Below are positions 44,169 to 52,736 of a stretch of DNA of 64,000 nt, in pieces. The stretch is from Prevotella sp. oral taxon 475 (GTDB taxonomy: Bacteria > Bacteroidota > Bacteroidia > Bacteroidales > Bacteroidaceae), in NCBI RefSeq assembly GCF_018127805.1, contig NZ_CP072334.1, positions 496,001 to 560,000 of the forward strand, given 5' to 3'. Numbering within the stretch: position 1 is the stretch's first letter; each line of letters starts with the position of its first letter. A model generated the notes under the pieces. It was not told where the DNA came from, did no database searches, and was given only the letters and a program-made list of their open reading frames with translations. Made by a program: the position numbers and the translations under genes.

Positions 44169-45659
44169 ATGAAAGAAGAGATACTCATCATCGGAGGCGG
44201 CTTAGGCGGACTCATGACCGGAGCATTGCTCGCCAAAGAGGGCTTCGTCGTTACCGTTTTGGAGAAGAACGGCACTGTCGGCGGTGGTCTGCAAACCTTC
44301 CATCGTCACGGCATTGCCTTCGAAACGGGCATGCATATCTTAGGCGGCTTTCGCCCGGGAGGCAGTCTTCGCCGCATCTGTACTTATTTAGGCGTGATGG
44401 ATAGCTTGCAGTTGCGCCCCGTAGATGCCGACTGTATGGATCAAATCACCTATGCCTCGGATGGTGCAACCTATCGAATCGCCGCCGGGCGAGAAGGCTT
44501 CGTCGAGAGTTTGGCTGCCTATTTCCCCACAGAAAAAGAGAATCTGCGCCGATATGTCGACCGGATGTATGCCCTTACCCAAGAACTCGACCTCTTTTAT
44601 CTGCGTTCTTCAGAGGAATCCTTCCATCCATACAGCGACGAATTCACCATGCCGGCCGATCGCTTCATCGCTCGTTACATCGCCCACCCTAAGCTACGCG
44701 ACATCCTGGCTTATATGAATCCGATGTATGGAGGCGTTGCCGGACATACGCCGGCTTACGTTCACGCGCTCATCAATGTGCTTTATATCAACGGAACCGA
44801 CCGTTTTGTAGGCGGTTCGCAGCAATTGGCCACCGCTCTTTGCCGGGTCATCGAGAGCGAAGGCGGACAGGTGATACCCCTGGCACAGGCCGAACGCATC
44901 GAGACGACCGACCGAATGGTGAGTTGTGTGCACACAAAGGACGGGCGAAAGTTCTCTGCCCGTTATTACATCTCTGCCGTTCACCCCGACGAGATGTTGC
45001 GCATTGCCGACACATCGGCCTTTCCCAAGGCTTACGCAAACCGTCTTCGGTCGATCCCCAGCACCTATTCCACCTTCAGTCTGTTCGTCGAACTGCATCC
45101 CAAAGCCTTTCCTTACATCAACCACACCTGTTATTATCAGCAGGATTACGACAAGATTTGGAACCTGGCTCACTATGATGAGCAGACCTTTCCTTATGGA
45201 TTCATGTACATGACGCCGCCAACGCCCCAGCAAACGCCATGGGCCAGTCATCTTATCGTGAACTGCCTGATGCCCTTCGAGGCCGTTTCGCCGTGGGAAG
45301 ACAGTTATATCGGGCGGCGCGACGACAGTTATCGGGCCTGGAAAAAGCGGCAAGAGGAACGCATCATCGACCGGATGGAAGAGCTGCACCCCCACTTTCG
45401 GCAGGCCGTCAAGCAGGTTTGGTCGGGCAGTCCGCTCACCATTCGCGACTATTATCATACCACTCGCGGAGCCATCTACGGCTATTCCAAAGACTGCAAC
45501 AATCTTTTGCTCTCGCAGGTGCCCGTTGTCACCAAGGTGCGCAACCTTTTTCTCACCGGTCAGTGCGTGGGTTTGCACGGCATTTGCGGCGTTCCGCTTT
45601 CGGCCATTACCACCGCCGAGGCCATTGTAGGGCGCAATGTCATCATCAGAAAGCTATAA
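44169..45659 (+). CDS. CrtI/RetSat-family FAD-dependent oxidoreductase 2
   Basis: This 496-residue paralogue of the preceding gene has the same motifs: ILIIGGGLGGLMTGALLAKE, FHRHGIAFETGMHILGGF and NLFLTGQCVGLHGICGVPLS. It starts one base after the stop of gene 1 (TAACATG), so they are tightly coupled. The mid-domain differs between the two, which suggests different partial reactions. The hydrolase at 45664 starts 4 bp downstream. The longer frame upstream of 44169 overlaps gene 1 and is not used. Confidence 0.85.
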   Translation: MKEEILIIGGGLGGLMTGALLAKEGFVVTVLEKNGTVGGGLQTFHRHGIAFETGMHILGGFRPGGSLRRICTYLGVMDSLQLRPVDADCMDQITYASDGATYRIAAGREGFVESLAAYFPTEKENLRRYVDRMYALTQELDLFYLRSSEESFHPYSDEFTMPADRFIARYIAHPKLRDILAYMNPMYGGVAGHTPAYVHALINVLYINGTDRFVGGSQQLATALCRVIESEGGQVIPLAQAERIETTDRMVSCVHTKDGRKFSARYYISAVHPDEMLRIADTSAFPKAYANRLRSIPSTYSTFSLFVELHPKAFPYINHTCYYQQDYDKIWNLAHYDEQTFPYGFMYMTPPTPQQTPWASHLIVNCLMPFEAVSPWEDSYIGRRDDSYRAWKKRQEERIIDRMEELHPHFRQAVKQVWSGSPLTIRDYYHTTRGAIYGYSKDCNNLLLSQVPVVTKVRNLFLTGQCVGLHGICGVPLSAITTAEAIVGRNVIIRKL

Positions 45660-45663
45660 ACGG

Positions 45664-46551
45664 ATGAAACGAAACTTACTCCTGCTGTTGCTCTTGACCG
45701 CCCTCCATGCCACAGCCCAGATACAAATATGGAAGGGAACATGCGAAAAAGCTCCGCAAGTGACCCTCACCCCCTATCTGCCCGAGGGCAAAACTGTGAG
45801 CCGAACGGCCGTCATTGTATGTCCGGGCGGCAGCTATCACTGGCTCGACATGCAGACCGAAGGCATCGAAGTGGCCCAATGGCTCAACCGAAACGGCATC
45901 GCCGCCTTCGTGCTTCGCTATCGTGTGGCGGGCGTTTGGGCCTATATCTCCCACTATCGCCTGCTGTTCAGAGGGCACAGACAGCCCGATATGCTGCGCG
46001 ATGTGCAACGTTCCATCCAATTGGTGCGCCAGAACGCTGCCCAATGGGGCATCGATGCTGAAAAGATAGGTGTGATGGGCTTCTCTGCCGGCGGACATTT
46101 GGCGATGGCATCGGCCGTGTTCAGCGGCACCAACTTCCTCGCTCCGCTGGGCATCAGACCGCAAGTGACGCTTCGTCCCAACTTCGTTGTGCCTCTCTAC
46201 CCTGTGGTGACGCTTGCCGACAAGCGTTGGGTGCACAAGCGTTCGCGAAAGGGCATCCTGGGCGAATGGGGCAAATACAACCGCCGAATGCGCGATTCGC
46301 TCTCACTCGAACGGCATATCCCGGCAGGATGTCCGCCCGTTTTCCTGGTCAACTGCCAAGACGACCCCATCGTTAAATACGGAAATAGTCTGCTGCTCGA
46401 CTCTGCTCTCACTGCCAAAGGCATCACCCACCGGTATCTTCTCTACAAAACCGGCGGCCACGGCTTCGGAGCCAGCGACACAAAAGGCACGCCCGAGTGT
46501 CGGCAATGGCGGCAAGCGTTTCTCGATTGGCTCAAAGAAACGGGCTTTTAG
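45664..46551 (+). CDS. Exported alpha/beta hydrolase (BD-FAE-like esterase)
   Basis: This 295-residue protein has a signal peptide (RNLLLLLLLTALHATAQ). The fold is that of acetyl-esterases of the BD-FAE or axe1 type: AVIVCPGGSYHWLDMQTEG, AFVLRYRVAG, MGFSAGGHLAMASAV with nucleophile Ser in GFSAGG, an Asp in NCQDDPIV and a final His in KTGGHGFG. It is expected to cut an ester in the envelope, perhaps from the product made by the adjoining oxidoreductases. It overlaps neither neighbour but begins 4 bp after the paralogue, in the same operon. Compare the Ser-to-Gly homologue at 5672. Confidence 0.87.
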   Translation: MKRNLLLLLLLTALHATAQIQIWKGTCEKAPQVTLTPYLPEGKTVSRTAVIVCPGGSYHWLDMQTEGIEVAQWLNRNGIAAFVLRYRVAGVWAYISHYRLLFRGHRQPDMLRDVQRSIQLVRQNAAQWGIDAEKIGVMGFSAGGHLAMASAVFSGTNFLAPLGIRPQVTLRPNFVVPLYPVVTLADKRWVHKRSRKGILGEWGKYNRRMRDSLSLERHIPAGCPPVFLVNCQDDPIVKYGNSLLLDSALTAKGITHRYLLYKTGGHGFGASDTKGTPECRQWRQAFLDWLKETGF

Positions 46552-46677
46552 CTGAGCCGGAAGAGTTGGTTATCAGAGCCTCCGCGTCCGAAGGGCAGGG
46601 CTTTGTGCCGGGCTTTTTTATTCGTTTTGGGTCGAGTTGATAACTCGTTGAGCAACAATCGTTTATCGATCGCATGG

Positions 46678-46762
46678 CAAAAGCTAAGCTTTTGTACGCC
46701 GAAAGCTAAGAAAACGATGCCCAAAAGCTAAGAAAACGCAAGGCAAAAGCTAAGCTTTTAGA
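46678..46762. repeat. Four 22-bp repeats with palindromic first and last units
   Basis: Units start at 46678, 46700, 46722 and 46744, all 22 bp apart. The first unit, CAAAAGCTAAGCTTTTG, is a palindrome around one base; the last is CAAAAGCTAAGCTTTTA. The inner units are CGAAAGCTAAG and CAAAAGCTAAG followed by AAAACG. It separates the oxidoreductase-hydrolase operon from the ligase-acyltransferase-exporter operon. No TAnnTTTG box was found before 46830. Confidence 0.93.
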
Positions 46763-46829
46763 AATCGATGCCTTCAGGGCCTGAAAATAGAAACAAAAAA
46801 AGCAATCATCTCACGTAAAGAAAACATCG

Positions 46830-48158
46830 ATGATGAACAACGATATAGAATTTCAATCGCCCCTGGAAATCAAACGTTTCCAGGAAGAGCTGCTGCAAAA
46901 ACAGCTGCGTTATCTGCAAGAACACTCGCGCTACTATCGCCGGATGTTCGAAGAGCAGAGCATCGACATCGGTAGAATCAGCTGTATCGAACACCTGGCC
47001 GCCCTTCCTTTTACAGAAAAGAAAGACTTACAGCTCTTTAACGACGACTTTCTTTGTGTGCCCAAGCACCGCATCATCGACTATATCACCACCTCGGGAA
47101 CGCTGGGAGATCCCGTGACCTTTGGCTGCACAGATGCCGACCTGGAACGTTTGGCTTTCAATGAGGCCAAGTCGTTTGCCTGTGCAGGTCTCACTCCAGA
47201 CAGCATCGTGCAACTGATGACCACCCTCGACAAGCGGTTTATGGCCGGCATGGCCTACTTTCTGGGGCTCCGCCGCTTAGGTGCCGGCGTGATCAGGGTG
47301 GGCAATGGCATCCCCGAACTGCAATGGGACACGATCCGTCGCATGCGTCCCGATACGCTGATGTGTGTCCCCTCGTTCATCCTTCGCCTCATCGAGTATG
47401 CCGAAGAGCATGACATCGACTACCGCCACTCGTCGGTTCGCCGCATCATCGGTATCGGCGAGGGGCTCCGACGGCAAGATTTCTCACTCAATCTTCTGGG
47501 GCAGCGCATCCGGGAAAAATGGCCTGAGGTGCAGCTTTTTGCCACTTACTCGAGCACAGAGATGGGAGCCACCTTCTCAGAATGCGGCTTCGGACAGGGC
47601 GGACATGTACATCCGGAGCTGATTATCGTGGAAATCATCGGCGAAGACAATCTTCCCGTATCGCCGGGACAGGCCGGAGAGGTGGTCGTCACTACCCTCG
47701 GGGTGGAGGCAATGCCGCTGTTGCGATTCCGAACAGGCGACATCGCCGCCATGCGCACCGAGCAATGCCCGTGCGGACGATGGGCCTATAGGCTCACTCC
47801 GCTCGTGGGACGCAAGAATAACATGATTAAACTGAAGGGTACAACGCTCTATCCGCCGGCCATTAACGATGTGCTCGACAACACGCCTTACGTGGAATGC
47901 TACGTGGTAGTGGTGCGTTCGTCGGTCGCCGGCACGGATGAGGTGATTGTAAAAGTGGCCCTTAAAACGCCCTGTGCGGACGAAAAGAGCCGAGAAGAAC
48001 TCATCAAGACGCTGAAAGACAGCTTCCGCTCGCGCATCCGCGTGGCTCCCATCGTGGAATTGCTGCCCGTAGAGGAGGTGAGACGTATCAATTTCCCGGC
48101 CAAAAGTAGAAAACCGGTGAAGTTTATCGACGAAAGAAACAATGCCGAAATGCAATGA
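46830..48158 (+). CDS. AMP-forming ligase of the phenylacetate-CoA ligase/F390 synthetase type
   Basis: This 442-residue adenylate-forming enzyme activates a carboxylate with ATP. Seen are TTSGTLGDPVTFG (phosphate-binding loop), TYSSTEMGATFSECG, LRFRTGDIAAM and GRKNNMIKLKGTTLYPPAI, and a basic C-terminus (FPAKSRKPVKF) for the second half-reaction. The family makes aryl- or acyl-CoA or loads carrier proteins. ATG at 46830 or 46833 is equally likely. The acyltransferase start overlaps its stop by up to 17 bp, so this gene begins an operon with acyltransferase and exporter. Confidence 0.87.
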   Translation: MMNNDIEFQSPLEIKRFQEELLQKQLRYLQEHSRYYRRMFEEQSIDIGRISCIEHLAALPFTEKKDLQLFNDDFLCVPKHRIIDYITTSGTLGDPVTFGCTDADLERLAFNEAKSFACAGLTPDSIVQLMTTLDKRFMAGMAYFLGLRRLGAGVIRVGNGIPELQWDTIRRMRPDTLMCVPSFILRLIEYAEEHDIDYRHSSVRRIIGIGEGLRRQDFSLNLLGQRIREKWPEVQLFATYSSTEMGATFSECGFGQGGHVHPELIIVEIIGEDNLPVSPGQAGEVVVTTLGVEAMPLLRFRTGDIAAMRTEQCPCGRWAYRLTPLVGRKNNMIKLKGTTLYPPAINDVLDNTPYVECYVVVVRSSVAGTDEVIVKVALKTPCADEKSREELIKTLKDSFRSRIRVAPIVELLPVEEVRRINFPAKSRKPVKFIDERNNAEMQ

Positions 48159-49305
48159 TTGCCTTATGAACGACCTGTTGACAGAGACCGAATTCGACGA
48201 CATCCGCCCTTATCGGGATGCCGAAGTGGCGGAAGCTATGCAGCGAATAGCCGATAGTAGATGGCTCCCACAGTTGGCTGCGTTCGTCTTTCCCGACTTG
48301 AACGTAGAAGAGGTGGCCCGTCTATTGCGACAAATCGACACCACCAGGGCCTTCCAACGCCGGGTGATGTATCACTTCAACGAGCAGGTGATGAGGCGCA
48401 GCATCGAGCATTTCAGCTGCAACGGTCTGCAACGACTCGACCCCTTGCATCCCTATCTCTTTGTGAGCAACCACCGAGACATCGTTCTCGATGCCTCGCT
48501 TCTTCAGAATGCATTGGTGGATCATGGCTTCGAGACAAGTGAAATTACCTTCGGGGCCAATCTCATGTGCGATCCTTTGGTGATCGATATTGGTCGGAGC
48601 AACAAGATGTTTCGGGTGGAACGCGGTGGAGATGCTCGTGAATTTTATCGCAGTTCGCTACATCTCTCGCGCTATATCCGACATGTCATCACTCAAAAGC
48701 GAGCGTCTGTGTGGATCGCACAACGTAATGGACGCACGAAAGACGGCATCGACCAAACCGAACAGGGGCTCATCAAGATGTTTATGCAGTCTGCCGATGA
48801 CGAGAAAGTGGCTTCCCTGGCGGCGTTGAACATTGTTCCGGTGGCCGTGAGCTATGAGTGGGAACCGTGCGATCTGCTGAAAGCCGCCGAGATGGCTCGC
48901 TCTCGGCATGGCAAATATGTGAAACAGCCGGGCGAAGACATCCATAGCATCCTCACAGGCATCAACCAACAGAAGGGGAAAGTTCACTTCGAGGTATGCC
49001 CTCCGCTGACATCCGAGGAGCTTTCGCCTCTCTCTGCCCTCCCGTTGAACGAGGCTACGCGACGCATTGCCGAACTGATCGACCGCCGTATCATCGAGGC
49101 CTACCGACTGATGCCTACTCATCGACTGGCCTACAGCATGCTTCACCCGGAGGAAAAGCCGGATTGGGTGGCTGATGAAGGGCTCAAAGAGATGTTGATA
49201 CGTAGGATGCAGACGCTCGAAGAGGCCGAAATGCGCGACATCTTCTTGCAGATCTACGCTCACCCGGTTGTTTCTAAACTCAAGTTTTCATATCCCTTGT
49301 CATGA
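48142..49305 (+). CDS. Lysophospholipid-acyltransferase-like protein
   Basis: This 387-residue protein carries NHRDIVLD at about residue 112, a variant of the glycerolipid acyltransferase HxxxxD box with one extra residue (HX5D), followed by GANLMCDPLVIDIGRSNKMFRV and VWIAQRNGRTKDG in place of the FPEGxRS element. It should transfer an acyl chain from a thioester to an alcohol or amine. I list the ATG at 48142; one at 48166 is also possible and leaves a 7-bp gap after the ligase. It probably acts on the ligase product. The exporter starts on its last codon (ATGA). Confidence 0.82.
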   Translation: MPKCNDCLMNDLLTETEFDDIRPYRDAEVAEAMQRIADSRWLPQLAAFVFPDLNVEEVARLLRQIDTTRAFQRRVMYHFNEQVMRRSIEHFSCNGLQRLDPLHPYLFVSNHRDIVLDASLLQNALVDHGFETSEITFGANLMCDPLVIDIGRSNKMFRVERGGDAREFYRSSLHLSRYIRHVITQKRASVWIAQRNGRTKDGIDQTEQGLIKMFMQSADDEKVASLAALNIVPVAVSYEWEPCDLLKAAEMARSRHGKYVKQPGEDIHSILTGINQQKGKVHFEVCPPLTSEELSPLSALPLNEATRRIAELIDRRIIEAYRLMPTHRLAYSMLHPEEKPDWVADEGLKEMLIRRMQTLEEAEMRDIFLQIYAHPVVSKLKFSYPLS

Positions 49306-52300
49306 CAACTCGACTTCTTCTGCGCCTGTACGACTTCCTTCAGTCGCACCGATTCTTGCGTCTGGCTCTTCTTACAGCGGTGATGGTCGCTGCCGTTGCT
49401 TCGGCTTTGCAGTTGCGTTTCAAAGAAGATATCAGCGATTTTCTGCCCAACGATCCCACCTATCGCCGCTCGATGGATCTCTATCGGCAAACCAACGTCG
49501 CCGATAGAATCTTCGTTGTCTTTCGAATGAAGGACACTTCGCAGGTGGATGTCGACCGAATCGTGCAAGCTGTAACCCTCTTCGAGCAGCAGGCAAAGGC
49601 CAAACGTTGGACCATCACGGCCCGGATGGACTATGAAAGGATGCTCCGTGTGGCGGATTTTGTATACCGCAACGCGCCGTTGCTGATGAACGAGGAAGAC
49701 TATGCTCGCATGTCGCGACGGATGAACGCTGATAGCATCGCCGCTGCAGTGAGACATGACAAGGAGATGTTGCTCTTTCCGACGGGCGATTGGCTGTCTC
49801 GAAATATTCAAAAAGATCCGCTCGGCTTGTTCACTCCTATCCTCGAGCGACTGCAAACCTCGGGGCGTGCGATGCGATATGAACTGAATGACGGTTGCAT
49901 CTTTGCTCCGGGAGGTCGTTTTGCCATAGCAATGGTTGACTCGCCGTTCGGTTCCAGCGAGACCGATCGGAACAATCAGCTTATCGAAGAGATAGATGCT
50001 GCCGCACGAAAGGTGGAAGCGCAGTTGCAGAACGTGCAGATCACCACCACCGGAGCACCCGTCATCGCCGTAGAAAATGCCCGACAAATCAAGACCGACA
50101 GTCTGTGGGCAGTAGGCATTGCGGCAGTTTTGATCTTGGGTTTGCTGGTCTATACCCTGCGGCGAGTGCGTTATCTCTCGCTCATTGCCCTCTCTTTGGC
50201 CTTCGGTTGGGTGGTGGCGATGGGTGGAATAGCCCTTGTCAGCCGTGAGGTTTCTATCATTGTGTTGGGCATTGCTTCTGTGATTATTGGCATTGCCGTG
50301 AACTATCCCCTGCATTTTGTTACCCATCTGGGACACTGTCCCTCGCCGCGCACCACGCTGGAAGAGATTGCCGAGCCACTCGTTGTAGGCAATATCACCA
50401 CCGTTGGAGCCTTTTGTGCGCTCATTCCGCTGGATTCTACCGCCCTGCGCGACCTGGGTTTGTTTGCCGCTTTCATGCTTGTGGGCACTATTTGCTTTGT
50501 GGTGGTGTTTCTGCCTCATCTTTGTGGGCGGGCGAAAGACAAACCTTTGGCGACGTGCGACAAGGATTCGCCATTGGAAGAGGCCGAACAACCAACCGAC
50601 GACACGCCGTTCACCCCCTCCTATCCCCGCAACAGATACCTGGCCGCGGGGCTTGTGGTGGCTACCATCGTGCTGGGTTACTTCAGTTGGTCGACCCAAT
50701 TCGACACCGACATGCAGAAAATCAATTACCTCAAGGATGCACAGAAAAGTCTTTTGTTGGAATTGGGGCACATGCGAAACGAACTTCCCGGCACCACACA
50801 GGTGTATTTCGCTGCCACGGGGCAGACGGTTGAAGAGGCACTTGAGCGCAGTGCGCAGGCCTTTCCCTCGCTGCTTATTGCAGGAAAGGCCGAACAACAG
50901 CGGCGAATCGACCGCTGGAACGACTTCGTTGTTCGTTATCGACCCTTGCTCAAAGAGCGTTTGGCTGCGGAGGCCTTTGCCAATGGATTTTCGAAAGAGG
51001 CCTTTGCCGACTTCAACGCTGTGCTCGACACCCGCTATCGGCCTCAAGTCGTGAGCTATTTCGCACCGCTCACCGCCAATTCTTTGGGCAATCGCATCGT
51101 GGGAAACACCGTTGTCAACATCCTTAACGTGCCTTCTGCGCAGGCAGACAGCTTGATGGCAGCCTACAACAACGCGGCTAATGGCGATGGGCAATGGGCT
51201 TTTGATGTACAAAGCATGAACTCGGCCATTGCAACGACGCTGTCTCAGCACTTCAACTACATCGGATGGGTGTGCGGAGCCATTGTGTTTGTTTTCCTTT
51301 GGCTGTCTTTTCGCCGGATAGAACTTACTCTTATCGCCTTCCTACCCATGGTTGTGTCGTGGATTTGGATTCTCGGAACGATGCATTTACTGGATATGCG
51401 CTTCAATTTGGTGAACATCATTCTGGCCACCTTTATCTTCGGACAAGGCGACGACTATAGTATCTTCATCACCGAAGGTCTGATTTACGAGCAGAAACAC
51501 CGTCGGCGTATGCTCGCTTCTTACAAACGCAGCATCTTTTTATCGGCTGCCATCATGTTTATCGGTATGGGTTCGCTCGTCGTAGCTCGGCATCCCGCGT
51601 TGCACTCTCTGGGCGAAATCACCATCGTAGGCATGGCATCGGTGGTGGTGCTCACCTATCTCATCCCCCCGATGCTCTTCGGTTGGCTTTATACCAATAG
51701 CGATGGCATGGCTCGACCTTTGCCTATCACCCTCGTTCGTCTGCTGAGCACAGCTTGGGCAGCGGCAGTCTATCTTCTACAGGTGTTCTATGGCTGTTTG
51801 CTGGGCATGTGGCTGTTTGTGCTACATCGGAAGACGGTGCATCGAATGGGCATTTTTCATCGCCAGAAATACCACTTTTTCCGTTTCGACATTCAGCATC
51901 TGCCAGGCGTAAAGACTGAGATATGTTATGATGGGGAAGAAAACTTCGACCGTCCGGCAGTGATCATCTGCAATCATCAGTCTATTCTCGACCCGGTATG
52001 CCTGATGGCACTTTCGCCCCACATCCTTATCTCTATCGGGAGTCGAGTGTGGCACCACCCCTTGGTGGCCCGTGTGCTGCGGTTTGCCGATTTTATTCCC
52101 ACCGAAAACGGTTCGGAAGCCATTCTCTCGCTTTGTAGGAAGCATGTGAAAAACGGGTATAGCATCGCCATCTTTCCTGAAGGCGAACGGGTGACGACGA
52201 GTTCGATCAGTCGATTTCATAACGGAGCTTTCGCTTTGGCAAAAGAGTTGAACGTCGATATTCTGCCCGTTTATCTCTACGGACTGCGCAAACTGATGCC

Positions 52301-52463
52301 TTGCCATTCGCCGGTTTGCTATCGTGGAAAGCTAATCATCCGCGTGGGAAAACGCATTACGCAGGCCGAACTGCAACAGATGGGCAACACGACGCTGGAG
52401 GTGAAACGGGCCGTTTATCGCCGTTACGTAGACGAATACAATGCGTTCCCGGCCGAAAGATAG
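49302..52463 (+). CDS. MMPL/RND-type exporter fused to a C-terminal acyltransferase
   Basis: This 1053-residue protein has an RND/MMPL permease (about 1-820) and a PlsC-type acyltransferase (about 860-1045). The permease has an N-terminal membrane segment, a periplasmic domain, a bundle of hydrophobic segments (WAVGIAAVLILGLLVYTL, LIALSLAFGWVVAMGGIALV, IIVLGIASVIIGIAVNYPLH), a second periplasmic domain, and more segments from about residue 660. The acyltransferase shows CNHQSILDPV (HX4D), SRVWHHPL, FPEGER and LPVYLYGL. Such exporter-acyltransferase proteins occur in Bacteroidetes lipid and pigment gene sets, as far as I recall. It likely acylates and moves a lipid-linked product across the inner membrane. 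It is last of the operon; a repeat-derived hairpin follows. Confidence 0.9.
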   Translation: MTTRLLLRLYDFLQSHRFLRLALLTAVMVAAVASALQLRFKEDISDFLPNDPTYRRSMDLYRQTNVADRIFVVFRMKDTSQVDVDRIVQAVTLFEQQAKAKRWTITARMDYERMLRVADFVYRNAPLLMNEEDYARMSRRMNADSIAAAVRHDKEMLLFPTGDWLSRNIQKDPLGLFTPILERLQTSGRAMRYELNDGCIFAPGGRFAIAMVDSPFGSSETDRNNQLIEEIDAAARKVEAQLQNVQITTTGAPVIAVENARQIKTDSLWAVGIAAVLILGLLVYTLRRVRYLSLIALSLAFGWVVAMGGIALVSREVSIIVLGIASVIIGIAVNYPLHFVTHLGHCPSPRTTLEEIAEPLVVGNITTVGAFCALIPLDSTALRDLGLFAAFMLVGTICFVVVFLPHLCGRAKDKPLATCDKDSPLEEAEQPTDDTPFTPSYPRNRYLAAGLVVATIVLGYFSWSTQFDTDMQKINYLKDAQKSLLLELGHMRNELPGTTQVYFAATGQTVEEALERSAQAFPSLLIAGKAEQQRRIDRWNDFVVRYRPLLKERLAAEAFANGFSKEAFADFNAVLDTRYRPQVVSYFAPLTANSLGNRIVGNTVVNILNVPSAQADSLMAAYNNAANGDGQWAFDVQSMNSAIATTLSQHFNYIGWVCGAIVFVFLWLSFRRIELTLIAFLPMVVSWIWILGTMHLLDMRFNLVNIILATFIFGQGDDYSIFITEGLIYEQKHRRRMLASYKRSIFLSAAIMFIGMGSLVVARHPALHSLGEITIVGMASVVVLTYLIPPMLFGWLYTNSDGMARPLPITLVRLLSTAWAAAVYLLQVFYGCLLGMWLFVLHRKTVHRMGIFHRQKYHFFRFDIQHLPGVKTEICYDGEENFDRPAVIICNHQSILDPVCLMALSPHILISIGSRVWHHPLVARVLRFADFIPTENGSEAILSLCRKHVKNGYSIAIFPEGERVTTSSISRFHNGAFALAKELNVDILPVYLYGLRKLMPCHSPVCYRGKLIIRVGKRITQAELQQMGNTTLEVKRAVYRRYVDEYNAFPAER

Positions 52464-52563
52464 CGCATTTTTCCTCTCAAAGTCCGTCGTTTTCTCCTTC
52501 TTTGGCTCCTGTTTGTGTGCTGTTTGTAAGTTGTTTTATATCAATGGCTTAGAAAGCGATTTC

Positions 52564-52650
52564 TAAAAGCTAAGAAAACGCAGGGTAAAAGCTAAGAAAA
52601 TGGAATGAAAAAGCTAAGCTTTCGCCTAGCGAAAGCTTAGCTTTTGAGAA
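52564..52650. repeat. 22-bp array, AAAAGCTAAG theme, closing in a 17-bp hairpin
   Basis: AAAAGCTAAG starts at 52565, 52587 and 52609, exactly 22 bp apart. The last unit runs into its own inverse, giving perfect 17-bp arms. It is the final array after the lipid gene cluster and lies before metG. Confidence 0.92.
52609..52645 (+). terminator. Repeat-derived hairpin after the exporter gene
   Basis: Perfect 17-bp arms (52609-52625 and 52629-52645) with a 3-base loop, made from one 22-bp repeat unit and its inverse, and ending in TTTT. It could terminate the lipid operon and, in reverse, the opposite strand. Confidence 0.78.
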
Positions 52651-52736
52651 ATAGGGTCTTACGGCTGTGCAGCCGCTTGGTAGACGATGGACGTTTTGCT
52701 TGTGGTCGTCGGGCTGCAGATGACTGGCGGGACGGA

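Noticed and set aside
46590..46625. Possible terminator after the hydrolase gene
   Set aside because: GGGCAGGGCTTTGTGCC followed by GGGCTTTTTT gives only a four- to five-base stem, too weak to list.
49260..51251. 663-codon frame opposite the exporter
   Set aside because: His- and Gln-rich antisense shadow of the membrane protein, without a start signal.
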